A model generated the notes under the pieces. That model worked only from the letters and a program-made list of their open reading frames with translations. It was not told the DNA's origin and ran no database searches. A stretch of 64,000 nucleotides of DNA from Candidatus Microthrix parvicella Bio17-1 (GTDB lineage: Bacteria > Actinomycetota > Acidimicrobiia > Acidimicrobiales > Microtrichaceae), in NCBI RefSeq assembly GCF_000299415.1, contig NZ_AMPG01000004.1:1-64000 (forward strand), in the 5' to 3' direction. A program made the position numbers and the translations under genes. The stretch's first letter is position 1; each line of letters begins with the position of its first letter. Shown in pieces: positions 15,734 through 24,933 of this stretch.

Positions 15734-16747
15734 TCAAGGGTCAAGGGTCAGCAACAAGGCCGCCTCGTAGACCGACTCGGCACGCGCCCACCATTCCGAT
15801 GATTCCGCCGCCAGGCGTTCCAACATGACGCCCGAGTTGACCTCGAGCACTTCCCGCCCGGCACTGGAATCCACGATGTCGACCGAGCAGAACACCGCGC
15901 CCAGCTCAGCGGCGGCCCCAAGACCCAGAGCGGCCAGCGATTCGGCTTCCGGGCCCGGACGCACCAACACCGGCGAGGATCCGGCCCCCAGATTGTGACG
16001 AAGGCCAAGGTGGGTGACCTCTCCGGCGACGGGAACGTGGGCCAGCAACGTCGGATCGTGAGTATCGAGCCAGTCGCGCACAACGTCGGGCGTCACGTCG
16101 CCGGCCACCACCGACTGAGCCACCAATTCCACAACCGCCGATCGTCCATCACCAACCACGTTGGGGCGATCTTTGCGATAGATCAGCGGTGCTGCTCCGT
16201 CGACCACCACCACGCGATGCTCGGCGGTGACCTCACGCCAGGGGCCCACCGCAGCGCCACGGTGGCGGGCGAGGATGGCGGTCAGCGCAGACTCGGCGGC
16301 CGATCGTTCCGCGGCGCGTTGCACGTTGGCGCCACCGGTGCCATCGTTTGGTTTGACCACCAGGGGCCACCCGAAACGATCAATGATCTGGTCCAGGCGT
16401 TCGCCGACCGAGTTCTGGCCCACCCAGGACGCGAAGCTCGGCTCGATCACCAACTCGTGAGGAACCATCGGCAGGCCGACGCGACCGAGCAGATCTGCCG
16501 TGGCCACCTTGTCATCGCAGATCAGGGCAACCGCCGACGGGTTGGCGTCGAACGAGTAGCCGTACATGCCAACCCGGTGGCCCGCCCGGTCGGTCAGGCG
16601 CACCACCCAGTCGCCACCACCGGCCTGCATGCGCCAGCCGTGGGCATCGGCCAAACGGGCGCACATGTTGACCAGCGCCCGGCCCCCGTTGCGGGCGGGT
16701 GCGTCAGGCACGTGCACGCCCGCAGGCCCGTCCTGGTTGTGGGTCAT
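15734..16747 (-). CDS. ATP-grasp ligase, cyanophycin synthetase / RimK type
   Basis: A 337-residue ATP-grasp enzyme. Visible elements are ALICDDKVATADLLGRVGLPMVPHELV (substrate-adjacent helix), WPLVVKPNDGTGGANVQRA (ATP-grasp lysine and glycine loop), YRKDRPNVVGDGRSAVVELV (a motif shared with cyanophycin synthetase and GshF) and a terminal DIVDSS..VLEVNSGVML metal site. It would join a carboxylate to an amine or thiol through an acyl phosphate. The Mur-ligase half of cyanophycin synthetase is absent, so it is not a full CphA. Start MTHNQDGPAG is 7 bases past the end of the upstream fused redox gene. The substrate is unknown. Confidence 0.75.
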   Translation of the reverse strand: MTHNQDGPAGVHVPDAPARNGGRALVNMCARLADAHGWRMQAGGGDWVVRLTDRAGHRVGMYGYSFDANPSAVALICDDKVATADLLGRVGLPMVPHELVIEPSFASWVGQNSVGERLDQIIDRFGWPLVVKPNDGTGGANVQRAAERSAAESALTAILARHRGAAVGPWREVTAEHRVVVVDGAAPLIYRKDRPNVVGDGRSAVVELVAQSVVAGDVTPDVVRDWLDTHDPTLLAHVPVAGEVTHLGLRHNLGAGSSPVLVRPGPEAESLAALGLGAAAELGAVFCSVDIVDSSAGREVLEVNSGVMLERLAAESSEWWARAESVYEAALLLTLDP

Positions 16748-16754
16748 CTCCGCA

Positions 16755-18437
16755 TCATGGTCGGCACGTCCACGGGAGCGACCCAAGCGGCCAGGCAGGG
16801 GCCCATCCGCCCGCCGACCATGCGGCCGCCGCAGTCGCGGCAAAGACCGCGCCGCCGACTGGCACGGCTGGATCGGTTGCCACATCGTGGTCGATCGTGA
16901 CGGTCACCTGCGGCAGCTCCGAAGCCTTCAGAATGCCGAACGACCTGACGGTGAGATCCTGCGGGATCCCTTCGGCATCGACTGCCAGGCCCTCGGAGGC
17001 CACCCAGGACAACCCGGCGTGGACGGCACCGATGACGTACGAGCGCAGCACCACGGCGTCCAGTGGTGCGCCTGCCGAGACGGTGACATCGATGCCTTCG
17101 GGCCCGAAGGCCGTGATTCGGGCGCGGCCACCCTCGGGCCCGATGACGTTCACCTCGTCGGGCCGGGTTTCGGCGAGCGCCACTGCCAGCACCTGCGCCT
17201 CTGCCCATCCGGCGCCGCGCAACTCCGCCGAGGTGGGGGGCCCGAGAACGGGCACCACCTCGACGTCAACATCCGGCAGCACCGACACGATTCGTTCGAT
17301 CACCGGGGCGACGTCGGCCCCACCCGACCACCCGACCAGCACACGGCCACTGCCGTCGGCGCGCAGTCCCGCGGCGATGGGAGGCCGCTTGGCGCCGCGC
17401 CGCACCACGTCCTCCCGGCTGAACAGCACCCGCACCGGCTCTCCCAGGCGGTCGGCCCACTCGCGCGCCACCTTGGCGACGTCGTTCTCATCGGAGCCTT
17501 CAACCTTGCCGCCGAAGGCGCCGCCGTTGGCCAGCGGGGTGGCGGGTTCGCCGCCTGGCACGCACCACGAGGCATCGGTTTCCAGGTAGGCGGGCTCGAT
17601 CCACGAGGTCGCCAGGCGCACCGCCCAGTCGCCGTCGGGCACCTCCAACGGCGGCTCGGCCACGACGGTTGAACGCCGTCCCTGTACCTTGCCTGAGGCC
17701 ATCCGTGCCTCGGCCAGGGTGGCTGCCACCGTCCACCCGCCATCGCCGTCGGGGACGACCACCCGAGCACCTTCGGGCGCCGTGTCGGCGGCAAACCCAG
17801 CCGACCCGGCAACGACGGTTGCTCCAACGGACTGGGCACTTCCACCTTCGATGACGGCCCGGAACGAGGCCCTCGTGACGGCATCGGCGTCCCGATCGGG
17901 CGCCGTCAGTTCGCCGAGCCCCACCGCCGCCTCGGTGATGGTCTGCCAGCCCGTGCAGCGGCACAAGTGGGCCGCTAATGCCCGATGGACAACGGGTGCG
18001 GAGAGCCCGGGCGCCCCGGTCGGGCCCAGTGGGTCGGCCGGCTCGGGCGAAGCCTCCGAACCAGTCGCCACGGTGGTGGCCCGGTTGGCCGTTTTGATCG
18101 CCAGTCCCTCCAGGCGGCACACGATGCCAGGGGTACAAAACCCGCATTGGGAAGCCCCGGTGGCAAGAAAGGCCTCGGTCCACAGCCGACGCCGTTCGGG
18201 GTCAAGCCCGTCAAACGTGGTGATCCAGCGTCCGGCAAGGCGCCGCACCGGCGTCACGCAGGCCACCCTCGGGGCGCCGTCCACCAGCACGGTGCAACAA
18301 CCGCATTGGCCTTGAGGACTGCACCCGTCTTTGGCCGAGGTCACACCGGCGACGTCACGGAGTGCGTCCAACAACGTTGGAGTTCCTGCGGGAACCTCGA
18401 TTTCGCGTCCGTCGACGGTCAGCCTGACCAAACTCAC
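16755..18437 (-). CDS. Short fused [2Fe-2S] / molybdenum-hydroxylase-like protein
   Basis: A 560-residue protein. Residues 1-75 are a plant-type ferredoxin domain (Cys39, 45, 48 and 60). Residues 85-175 form the four-helix [2Fe-2S] domain (CGFC at 98-101, CRC at 159-161). The remainder is a compressed xanthine-dehydrogenase-like domain with GGAFGGK at 305-311. In known enzymes the Mo subunit alone is about 750 residues. Here the hammerhead domain and much of the Mo-binding region are missing, and the catalytic Glu motif near the C-terminus is not found. The GTG start is placed by homology, and erpA lies 34 bases upstream. Mo binding and activity are uncertain. Confidence 0.7.
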   Translation of the reverse strand: MSLVRLTVDGREIEVPAGTPTLLDALRDVAGVTSAKDGCSPQGQCGCCTVLVDGAPRVACVTPVRRLAGRWITTFDGLDPERRRLWTEAFLATGASQCGFCTPGIVCRLEGLAIKTANRATTVATGSEASPEPADPLGPTGAPGLSAPVVHRALAAHLCRCTGWQTITEAAVGLGELTAPDRDADAVTRASFRAVIEGGSAQSVGATVVAGSAGFAADTAPEGARVVVPDGDGGWTVAATLAEARMASGKVQGRRSTVVAEPPLEVPDGDWAVRLATSWIEPAYLETDASWCVPGGEPATPLANGGAFGGKVEGSDENDVAKVAREWADRLGEPVRVLFSREDVVRRGAKRPPIAAGLRADGSGRVLVGWSGGADVAPVIERIVSVLPDVDVEVVPVLGPPTSAELRGAGWAEAQVLAVALAETRPDEVNVIGPEGGRARITAFGPEGIDVTVSAGAPLDAVVLRSYVIGAVHAGLSWVASEGLAVDAEGIPQDLTVRSFGILKASELPQVTVTIDHDVATDPAVPVGGAVFAATAAAAWSAGGWAPAWPLGSLPWTCRP

Positions 18438-18471
18438 AGCGGTGCCGGAGGTCGTCGGATGCGGCGGTCGC

Positions 18472-18789
18472 TCAGCTGAAGGACGAGCCGCAGCCGCAGG
18501 TGCGCTGCGCGTTGGGGTTGGTGATGGCGAAGCCGCTCTCCATGCCGTCCTTGTAATCAAGTGTGGCGCCGTCGAGCATCTCTGCAGAGGAGGGGTCGCT
18601 CACGACCTTGATCGAGCCGTAGGCCTTGGAGACATCCTCGGCGTCGGTCTCAGAGTCGAAGAACATCTCGTAGGAGAAGCCGGAACAGCCGCCGGGCCTG
18701 ACGGCCACGCGCAGGGCCAAACCGTCATCGCCCTCCGCCTCGATGAGCTGTTGAACCTTCTCGGCTGCGTTGTCGGTAAGCGTGATCAT
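18472..18789 (-). CDS. erpA: Iron-sulfur cluster insertion protein, ErpA/IscA family
   Basis: A 105-residue A-type carrier with the three conserved cysteines: GGCSGFSYEM near residue 35 and TCGCGSSFS at the C-terminus. These proteins carry [2Fe-2S] or [4Fe-4S] clusters to apo-targets. The next gene on the strand encodes a protein with two [2Fe-2S] domains, so a delivery relationship is plausible. Length and motif spacing are normal for the family. The 193 bases upstream, to the aldehyde dehydrogenase end, contain no gene that I can see. Confidence 0.93.
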   Translation of the reverse strand: MITLTDNAAEKVQQLIEAEGDDGLALRVAVRPGGCSGFSYEMFFDSETDAEDVSKAYGSIKVVSDPSSAEMLDGATLDYKDGMESGFAITNPNAQRTCGCGSSFS

Positions 18790-18982
18790 GTGTCGACTCC
18801 CAAGGATCGGCGGGCCCGCGTGGTGCCATGGTAGCGACCAGGTGCCGTGCGGTCACGGGCAGGTGCAGCCCAGGCTACCGAGTCCGATCCCCGCGAGTTC
18901 GGTCGCCGTCGCAAACTCGACACGACGGCCCACCGTCGCGTGGCTCAACCGGCCACCGTGCTCCCGTGGGTCTGGCCGAGAC

Positions 18983-20485
18983 CTACCCGGGAAACGCGTC
19001 CTCATCGGCATAGGGGAACCATTCGGGGTCGGGCCGGGCCTCCGGCGCGATCATCACCATCTTCGAGCGGCGAAACTGCTCCAGGCCCTCGATGCCCAAC
19101 TCGCGTCCGCTTCCAGTGAGCTTACGACCGCCGAAGGCGACGGCGTCGTTGTCGTTCAGCGGTGTGTTCACCCAGACAATGCCGGTTTCCAGTTCGTGCA
19201 CCGCCCGGAAGGCCTCGGCAAGGTCCTCGGTATAGATGTTGGCCCCCAGCCCCACCTCGGAATCGTTGGCCAGTGCAATCGCCTCGTCCAGGCTGCTCAC
19301 CCGGCACACGGGCGCCAGCGGCCCGAAGGTCTCGCCGTGCATCAGGTCCATCTCGTGGGTCACCTCCAACACGGTCGGCTCGTAGAACCAGCCGGTGGGA
19401 AACGCCTCGGGCCGCTTGCCGCCGCACAGCACGGCGGCGCCCTGTTCAACCGCTCGGGCCACGATGGCCTCCACACGTTGCCGCTCACCCTCGGACGCCA
19501 TCGGGCCCAGGTCCACCCGCTCGAGCCCACTGCCCAACCGCAGCGATCGAGCTTCGATGACCAGGCCCTCGACGAACTCGTCGAAAACGTCATCGTGCAC
19601 ATAGAACCGCTCGGCCGAGGTGCACACCTGTCCACAGTTGAGGAAGGCCGCAAAGGCCGCACCACGGGCCACCATGTCGATGGGAGCCGACGGCATCACG
19701 ATGAACGGATCGTTGCCTGACGCCTCGATCAGCACCGGCTTGAAGCGCTCCGCGGCGGTTCGGGCAACGGCCTGGGCGGCCGTGACACTGCCCGTGAACG
19801 CAACCGCATGGGTGTCGGGGTGACCGACGAGCGCCGCCCCCACCTCGGCGCCTCCGGTGAGCACCTGCACCAAACCCGGCGGAAGCACCGAAAACGCCTC
19901 CATCAGGGCCAGCAGCGTCATGGGCGTCAGTTCGGATGGCTTGACGATCACGGCGTTGCCCGCAGCCAACGACGCGGCGGCCTGCCAGCCGAACAACAAC
20001 ACCGGAAAGTTGAATGGCACGATTGAAACCACCGTGCCCAACGGTTCCTTCAGGGTCAGGTGGGTCTGCCCCGGCAGCGCAGCACCGGCCACCCTGCCTT
20101 GATCGTGGCGGGCCAACTCGGCGTAGTAGCGAAGGGACGATGCCGACGTTCCGCCCTCCCAGTTGGACTCCACAAAGGGCTTGCCCATCTCGCGGGTCAT
20201 CACCTCGCCCACCAAGGGGGCAACCTCGGCCAGTGCGGTGGCCACCTCGTGCAATGCCTCGGTGCGTTCCAATGCACTGAGCGCCCACCAGGCCCGTTGG
20301 GCCCGCATCGCGGCAGCAACGGCGGTGTCGATCTCGGCGGTCGTTGCCTCGGCAAAGACGGCGCAGATCTGCTCGGTGGCCGGATCGATCACCGGCGTCG
20401 TCGGTCCCTCACCCGCCACCAGAACCCCATCGATGAAGTGCTGCCCCGACAGGTTGGCCATCAACACCGTGACGTCGCTGCTCAT
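18983..20485 (-). CDS. NAD(P)-dependent aldehyde dehydrogenase
   Basis: A 500-residue ALDH-superfamily enzyme. Signatures are VVSIVPFNFPVLLFGW, NAVIVKPSELTP, VAFTGSVTAAQAV (cofactor loop), LIEASGNDP (catalytic Glu) and FLNCGQVCTSAERFYV (nucleophilic Cys). It oxidises an aldehyde to the acid. The overall style is closest to succinate-semialdehyde or betaine-aldehyde type enzymes, but the substrate cannot be assigned. It stands apart from its neighbours, with 62 bases to the SufR-like gene upstream, and may be transcribed with it. Confidence 0.92.
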   Translation of the reverse strand: MSSDVTVLMANLSGQHFIDGVLVAGEGPTTPVIDPATEQICAVFAEATTAEIDTAVAAAMRAQRAWWALSALERTEALHEVATALAEVAPLVGEVMTREMGKPFVESNWEGGTSASSLRYYAELARHDQGRVAGAALPGQTHLTLKEPLGTVVSIVPFNFPVLLFGWQAAASLAAGNAVIVKPSELTPMTLLALMEAFSVLPPGLVQVLTGGAEVGAALVGHPDTHAVAFTGSVTAAQAVARTAAERFKPVLIEASGNDPFIVMPSAPIDMVARGAAFAAFLNCGQVCTSAERFYVHDDVFDEFVEGLVIEARSLRLGSGLERVDLGPMASEGERQRVEAIVARAVEQGAAVLCGGKRPEAFPTGWFYEPTVLEVTHEMDLMHGETFGPLAPVCRVSSLDEAIALANDSEVGLGANIYTEDLAEAFRAVHELETGIVWVNTPLNDNDAVAFGGRKLTGSGRELGIEGLEQFRRSKMVMIAPEARPDPEWFPYADEDAFPG

Positions 20486-20547
20486 CTGTATCCCCCGGTC
20501 GTGCTGAGGGGAGGAGGTTATGCGGTGGGTGGAGGCCTGGGTCGGGC

Positions 20548-21228
20548 CTACGCGTCGATCGACACCTGTTCGGTTTGGGGGACGTCGAGCACGACACAGC
20601 AGGGTTGGCGGGCGGTTCGATCGTGAAAGTCGACGGGGACGTCATCACCGCGCGCCTCGAGCAGCCCTTCGATGAGGCCGCGGTGCAGCGAGCACACCAA
20701 CTCTGGGTTGGCCTCGGCCAGCTCGGAGAACGGGCAATGCCCGAACCAAATCCAGCTTGCATCGTCCTCGGCCGCCACGACTTCGGGGTCGAATCCCCAG
20801 TCGCTCAGCAGCGCCTTGGTGGCCTCCAGGGCGTCACCGTGCCGGCCCGACGCCAGCGTGCGTCCATGAGACCGACCGACCTCGGCGGCATCCTCGCCCG
20901 ACAGGCCCGCCTCGGATGCCAGCGCCAGCAGCATGCCCGCAATCGCCGGATACACCGGCGGTTCCAAACCCAGGCTGGGGGCGTCCGCGGCCAGGGAGTA
21001 CAGGTGCTGAGGACGGCCCACGCCACCGCTGGTTCGAGGTCGCACCTGCAACAATCCGAGCTCGCGCATGCGTTCCAGGTGGGGGCGCACCGTATTGGGG
21101 TGCAGATCGAGCAGCTTGGCCACGTCCGAGGTGGAGCGGGGTGACGGCGAACGCGCCAGCTCCAGATAGATGGCGTATCGGGTGTTGTCGCCGAGCGCTT
21201 TGAACATCGCCAATTGGTCGGACTTCAC
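20548..21228 (-). CDS. SufR-like iron-sulfur-sensing transcriptional regulator
   Basis: A 226-residue protein. An N-terminal winged helix (FKALGDNTRYAIYLELA, LHPNTVRPHLERMRELGLLQV) is followed by a ligand domain with cysteines in GHCPF, PELVCSLHRG and a C-terminal QPCCVV. The HCPFxxL..NPxxVCxLHRGxxxG block is the cluster-binding pattern of SufR, which represses the suf operon when it holds a [4Fe-4S] cluster. It is divergent from mrp, with only 39 bases between the start codons, so one operator could control both. The suf genes themselves are not in the window. A related sensor with another ligand is possible. Confidence 0.72.
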   Translation of the reverse strand: MKSDQLAMFKALGDNTRYAIYLELARSPSPRSTSDVAKLLDLHPNTVRPHLERMRELGLLQVRPRTSGGVGRPQHLYSLAADAPSLGLEPPVYPAIAGMLLALASEAGLSGEDAAEVGRSHGRTLASGRHGDALEATKALLSDWGFDPEVVAAEDDASWIWFGHCPFSELAEANPELVCSLHRGLIEGLLEARGDDVPVDFHDRTARQPCCVVLDVPQTEQVSIDA

Positions 21229-21267
21229 GACTCCAGTTTACACGGCCACCGCCAGTAGAATGTGGTC

Positions 21268-22653
21268 ATGGCGACTCCGGCCCCTCTCCCAGCGCCCTCC
21301 GAAGACGAGGTTATGGCCATGCTCACCCACGTGATCGACCCGGAGTTGGGGGCCGACATCGTTGAGCTCGGCATGGCGCGTGACGTGGTGGTCGCATCAC
21401 CGGAGCAGCTCCCCAAGCGGGTGTCACGCATCGTGTTGAGCCGCACCGACAGCGGGCCCGACCGGGGTTCGGGTGGCACGTCCGATGGTGCGGTGGTCGT
21501 GGTCACACTGGCGCTCACCACAGCCGGTTGTCCCCTTCGGGCGCAGCTGCGCAGGGACATCATCGAACGGGTCGGTTCGCTGCCCGGGGTCGCCGAGGTG
21601 CGCATCAACTGGGCGGAGATGACCCAGGACGAGAAGGCTGCCGCCATGGCCATCGCCCGCAAGCGGGCCGTCGAGCGGGCACCGGACGACCTGTTTGGCG
21701 AGCAGACCCGGGCCATCCTGGTGGCCTCGGGCAAGGGCGGTGTCGGCAAGTCGTCGGTGACCGCAAACCTGGCCGTCGCCCTGGCCGGACGAGGCTTCAC
21801 CGTCGGTGTGGTCGATGCGGACATCTGGGGGTTTTCCATTCCTCGGATGCTGGGCATCGATGGACGCCTCGAGGCCGCCGAGGATGCCGCACCCACCGGC
21901 GGCGACAACCACGACAGCGAGGTTTCCTCGTCCGCCAAGATCCGGCCACACGGCATTTCAATCCCCGGCATTTCCAGCCCCGGTGTGGGATCGTCGCCGG
22001 GCCGCATCGAGGCGGTCTCGATGGGGTTCCTGGTGGACGACGAATCGGTGGCCTTGATGTGGCGCGGGCTGATGTTGCAACGAGCCGTGCAGCACTTCTT
22101 GGAGGACGTCGCCTGGGGCGACCTGGACTACCTGCTGGTGGACCTGCCTCCAGGTACCGGCGATGTGCAGATGGGCCTGGCCCGACTGCTGCCTCGTGCC
22201 GAACTGCTCGTGGTGACCACCCCATCGGTGGCGGCAAGCAGGGTGGCCCGTCGGGCCGTGTCGATGGCTCGCAAGAACTATCTGCGCGTGATCGGAGTGG
22301 TGGAAAACCTGTCGCACTACGTGGCCCCCGACGGGTCGGTCCACGAGATCTTCGGGTCGGGTGGCGGCGACTATCTGGCCCACGAGGCAGGCGTCCCCCT
22401 CCTGGGGAAGATCCCCATCGAGCAGGCGGTGGCGACCGGCGGCGACGACGGCAAGCCCGTCGCGCTGCAACTCGGCGCCACCCGCCCGGGCTCCGGCAAC
22501 GACCCCGCAATCGGGGCGGGACCGGCAGCACTGGCGTTCGGTGCCCTGGCCCGGCTCATTGCCACCGAGGTGTCACCCCCCATCGAGATGACGAGCTGCA
22601 CCGCCCACATTGCCCAGCCCGTCCCCAGCGAGACCGCCGTTCAGATCGGCTGA
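21268..22653 (+). CDS. mrp: Mrp/ApbC-type P-loop Fe-S carrier
   Basis: A 461-residue protein. Residues 1-125 form a MIP18/DUF59-type domain (VIDPELGADIVELGM, TAGCPLRAQL). The Mrp/NBP35 ATPase follows, with a deviant Walker A (ILVASGKGGVGKSSVTANLAVAL) and VDADIWGFSIPRMLG. Later come YLLVDLPPGTGDVQMGL and RRAVSMARKNYLRVIGVVENLS. The CPxC motif of many family members is not apparent. It probably carries Fe-S clusters. A GTG at 21262 is an alternative start. Divergence from the SufR-like regulator supports the iron-sulfur role. A stretch near residues 205-240 (PTGGDNHDSEVSSS and onward) looks like a lineage-specific insertion. Confidence 0.88.
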   Translation: MATPAPLPAPSEDEVMAMLTHVIDPELGADIVELGMARDVVVASPEQLPKRVSRIVLSRTDSGPDRGSGGTSDGAVVVVTLALTTAGCPLRAQLRRDIIERVGSLPGVAEVRINWAEMTQDEKAAAMAIARKRAVERAPDDLFGEQTRAILVASGKGGVGKSSVTANLAVALAGRGFTVGVVDADIWGFSIPRMLGIDGRLEAAEDAAPTGGDNHDSEVSSSAKIRPHGISIPGISSPGVGSSPGRIEAVSMGFLVDDESVALMWRGLMLQRAVQHFLEDVAWGDLDYLLVDLPPGTGDVQMGLARLLPRAELLVVTTPSVAASRVARRAVSMARKNYLRVIGVVENLSHYVAPDGSVHEIFGSGGGDYLAHEAGVPLLGKIPIEQAVATGGDDGKPVALQLGATRPGSGNDPAIGAGPAALAFGALARLIATEVSPPIEMTSCTAHIAQPVPSETAVQIG

Positions 22654-22666
22654 CGCCGAGACCCGG

Positions 22667-23533
22667 TCAGTCCAGCGGGGCGGCGGTTTCCGCATCGAAG
22701 CGGCTGCCATCGGGCAGCCGAATCACCAGGCGCTTGCCCTCGGTGATGAGTTCCGGCGTCACGGCCGTCGGGTCATCACGCCCATCCAACGCCACCAAGG
22801 CTTCGGTGGCGGTTGTAAACCGGTTCAACCAGTGCATGGTGACCACGGTTGGGAAGATCATGGTGATCGTGCCCGCGGCCGCCTCCGCCAAAGCCTGCGC
22901 CGGTGCCACCCAACGGGTCGACACCAGCTCGACATCGTCATGCAACGCCACCTGGCGGGGCGGCGCCAACGCCACGTAGAAGCGCGTGTCGTATCGGCGG
23001 TTGGCACCCAGCGGGGTGGTCCAGCGCGACAAGGGCATCAGCCGGTCGACCTGCAACACCAGGTCTTCGGCCACGCACAGCTGACCCATGTTGGCCGAGC
23101 CCGAGTCGATCAACTCACGCCACGACGGGGTGCTCGACGGGGCCGCTCCGGGAATCAGCCCGTCGATCAGCCGAGCCGCCTCGGGTTCCTGCAGCGACAC
23201 GGTGTGCTCTTGATGGCTGCGTCGGGCCAGCAGCAACCCTGCCTCTTCGAACGCCTCCCGAACCGCTGCCACCCTCGGGGCCAGTTCCCAACCGGGCCGC
23301 AGCGACGCATGGGCGATCCGAGGCTGGACGACGGGATCGTCGTCGGGGTCCACCGCACCCCCCGGAAACACGTAGGCCCCGCCCACGAAGTCCGAGTCGA
23401 GGTTGCGGCGCATCATCAGCACCTCGAGGCCGGGCCCCGGAGTGCCGGTGGGTTCGGTTCCATCACTGTCCCGCAGCAGCACGACGGTGGCCGCATCCAG
23501 CACGGGCACCGACTCCGGGTTCTCTGCAATCAT
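22667..23533 (-). CDS. NUDIX hydrolase (NUDT19/RppH-like long form)
   Basis: A 288-residue protein with DAATVVLLRD, GGAYVFPGGAVDPDDD and a Nudix helix REAFEEAGLLL (compare GX5EX7REUXEEXGU). Between the glycines and the REAFEEAG box lies a longer-than-usual insert, as in the NUDT7/NUDT19 coenzyme A diphosphatase group. The C-terminal part (STRWVAPAQALAEAAAGTITMIFPT) matches that group too. It would cleave a nucleoside diphosphate-X. GTG at 23569 is an alternative start. It converges with mrp and diverges from selA with an 83-base gap. Confidence 0.8.
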   Translation of the reverse strand: MIAENPESVPVLDAATVVLLRDSDGTEPTGTPGPGLEVLMMRRNLDSDFVGGAYVFPGGAVDPDDDPVVQPRIAHASLRPGWELAPRVAAVREAFEEAGLLLARRSHQEHTVSLQEPEAARLIDGLIPGAAPSSTPSWRELIDSGSANMGQLCVAEDLVLQVDRLMPLSRWTTPLGANRRYDTRFYVALAPPRQVALHDDVELVSTRWVAPAQALAEAAAGTITMIFPTVVTMHWLNRFTTATEALVALDGRDDPTAVTPELITEGKRLVIRLPDGSRFDAETAAPLD

Positions 23534-23616
23534 TCCGACAGGCACGGGCGACCACGCTACTCGCAGCACTCACGTCCCATGCCTCCCCCACCGAATCCAC
23601 AACTAACCTGCCGCGC

Positions 23617-24933
23617 GTGCATCCGCCCTCGATCGATCGCCTGGCCCGGGCCCATGCCGGCTCCGGGTTGCCCCACCCAACCCTGGTGGGGCTGGCCCGC
23701 CGGGTGGTGGCCGAGGTGCCCGCCGACCAGGTCGAGGGGGTCCTCGACTCGGCCGTCGCCAAGCGGGTGGCCCTTGAGGCCCGGGAGGTGATCAACGGCA
23801 CCGGCGTGTTGCTGCACACCAACCTTGGGCGGTCCCCGGTGTCGGCGTCGGGCAACGACCGATACACCAACCTGGAGTTCAGCCTGGCCGACGGTGGGCG
23901 CGGCCCCCGGGCTGCGGCGGTGACCGACCTGGCCACCATGCTCACCGGCGCCGAGGCCGCACTGGTGGTCAACAACTGCGCCGCGGCTGTCATGTTGGCG
24001 TTGGCCACGCTGGCCAACGAACGGGGCGTCATCGTCAGTCGCGGCGAACTGGTGGAGATCGGCGGGGGGTTTCGGGTTCCGGACGTGCTGGCCCAGTCGG
24101 GCGCCACGCTGGTGGAGGTGGGCACCACCAACCGAACCAACGTGGGCGACCTCGTCACGGCCCTAGAGCCCAACGGTGGTGCGGCCGATCCGCCGGTGGC
24201 CATGGTGCTCAAGGTTCATCAGTCCAACTACCGCATCATCGGCTTCACCGAATCGGTCTCGGTGGCCCAGGCGCGAGAGGCGGCGCCGGACGAGGTGGTG
24301 GTGATGGCCGATCTCGGCTCTGGTCTGCTGGACGCGCGGTGCCAATGGTTGGCCGGGGGGCCTCCATCCTGGCTGGGCGACGAGCCCGGGGTCGCCCAGG
24401 TCCTTGCGGACGGGGCCGATCTGGTGGCCGTGAGCGGCGACAAGCTGATGGGCGGGCCCCAGGCAGGGTTGCTGGTGGGCCGTGCCGACCTCGTGGATCG
24501 CTGCGCCCGCCACCCACTGATGCGGGCCGTTCGTTGCGGCGGCGGCACGCTGAGGATGCTCGAACGCACCCTCACGGCCTACGCCAACCGCGACCTGGAC
24601 GGATTGCCGTTCTGGTCCTTGGCCACCACCACCTGCGATGCCCTGCGGCAACGCGGAGCCTCGATCCTGACCCAACTCCCCAACGACCGGTCCGTCGAGA
24701 TGATCGACACGGTGGCCACCACCGGTGGCGGAACCCTGCCGGGCGCCGACATCGCGTCCGTCGGCCTGGCGCTACCGGGTGACCGCGTGGCCGCCTTGCG
24801 GGCGTCCGAGCCACCGGTGATCGCTCGGGCGGCCGAGGGAACCACCGTGATCGACCTGCGCACTGTTTTTTCCGACCAGGACGCTCCTGTTACGGCTGCG
24901 CTGGCCCGGCTGCTCGACCTCACGCGGGCATGA
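23617..24933 (+). CDS. selA: L-seryl-tRNA(Sec) selenium transferase
   Basis: A 438-residue PLP enzyme. Characteristic blocks are REVINGTGVLLHTNLGRSP, VVNNCAAAVMLAL, VSRGELVEIGGGFRVPDV, VEVGTTNRTNVGDL, KVHQSNYRIIGFTE, MADLGSGLLD and VAVSGDKLMGGPQAGLLVGR, where Lys carries PLP. It converts Ser-tRNA(Sec) to Sec-tRNA(Sec) using selenophosphate. The GTG start at 23617 is chosen because it gives the expected N-terminus, whereas the open frame extends further upstream without homology. It is followed by selB after a 49-base spacer holding a small ORF. selD and selC were not found in the window. Confidence 0.95.
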   Translation: MHPPSIDRLARAHAGSGLPHPTLVGLARRVVAEVPADQVEGVLDSAVAKRVALEAREVINGTGVLLHTNLGRSPVSASGNDRYTNLEFSLADGGRGPRAAAVTDLATMLTGAEAALVVNNCAAAVMLALATLANERGVIVSRGELVEIGGGFRVPDVLAQSGATLVEVGTTNRTNVGDLVTALEPNGGAADPPVAMVLKVHQSNYRIIGFTESVSVAQAREAAPDEVVVMADLGSGLLDARCQWLAGGPPSWLGDEPGVAQVLADGADLVAVSGDKLMGGPQAGLLVGRADLVDRCARHPLMRAVRCGGGTLRMLERTLTAYANRDLDGLPFWSLATTTCDALRQRGASILTQLPNDRSVEMIDTVATTGGGTLPGADIASVGLALPGDRVAALRASEPPVIARAAEGTTVIDLRTVFSDQDAPVTAALARLLDLTRA

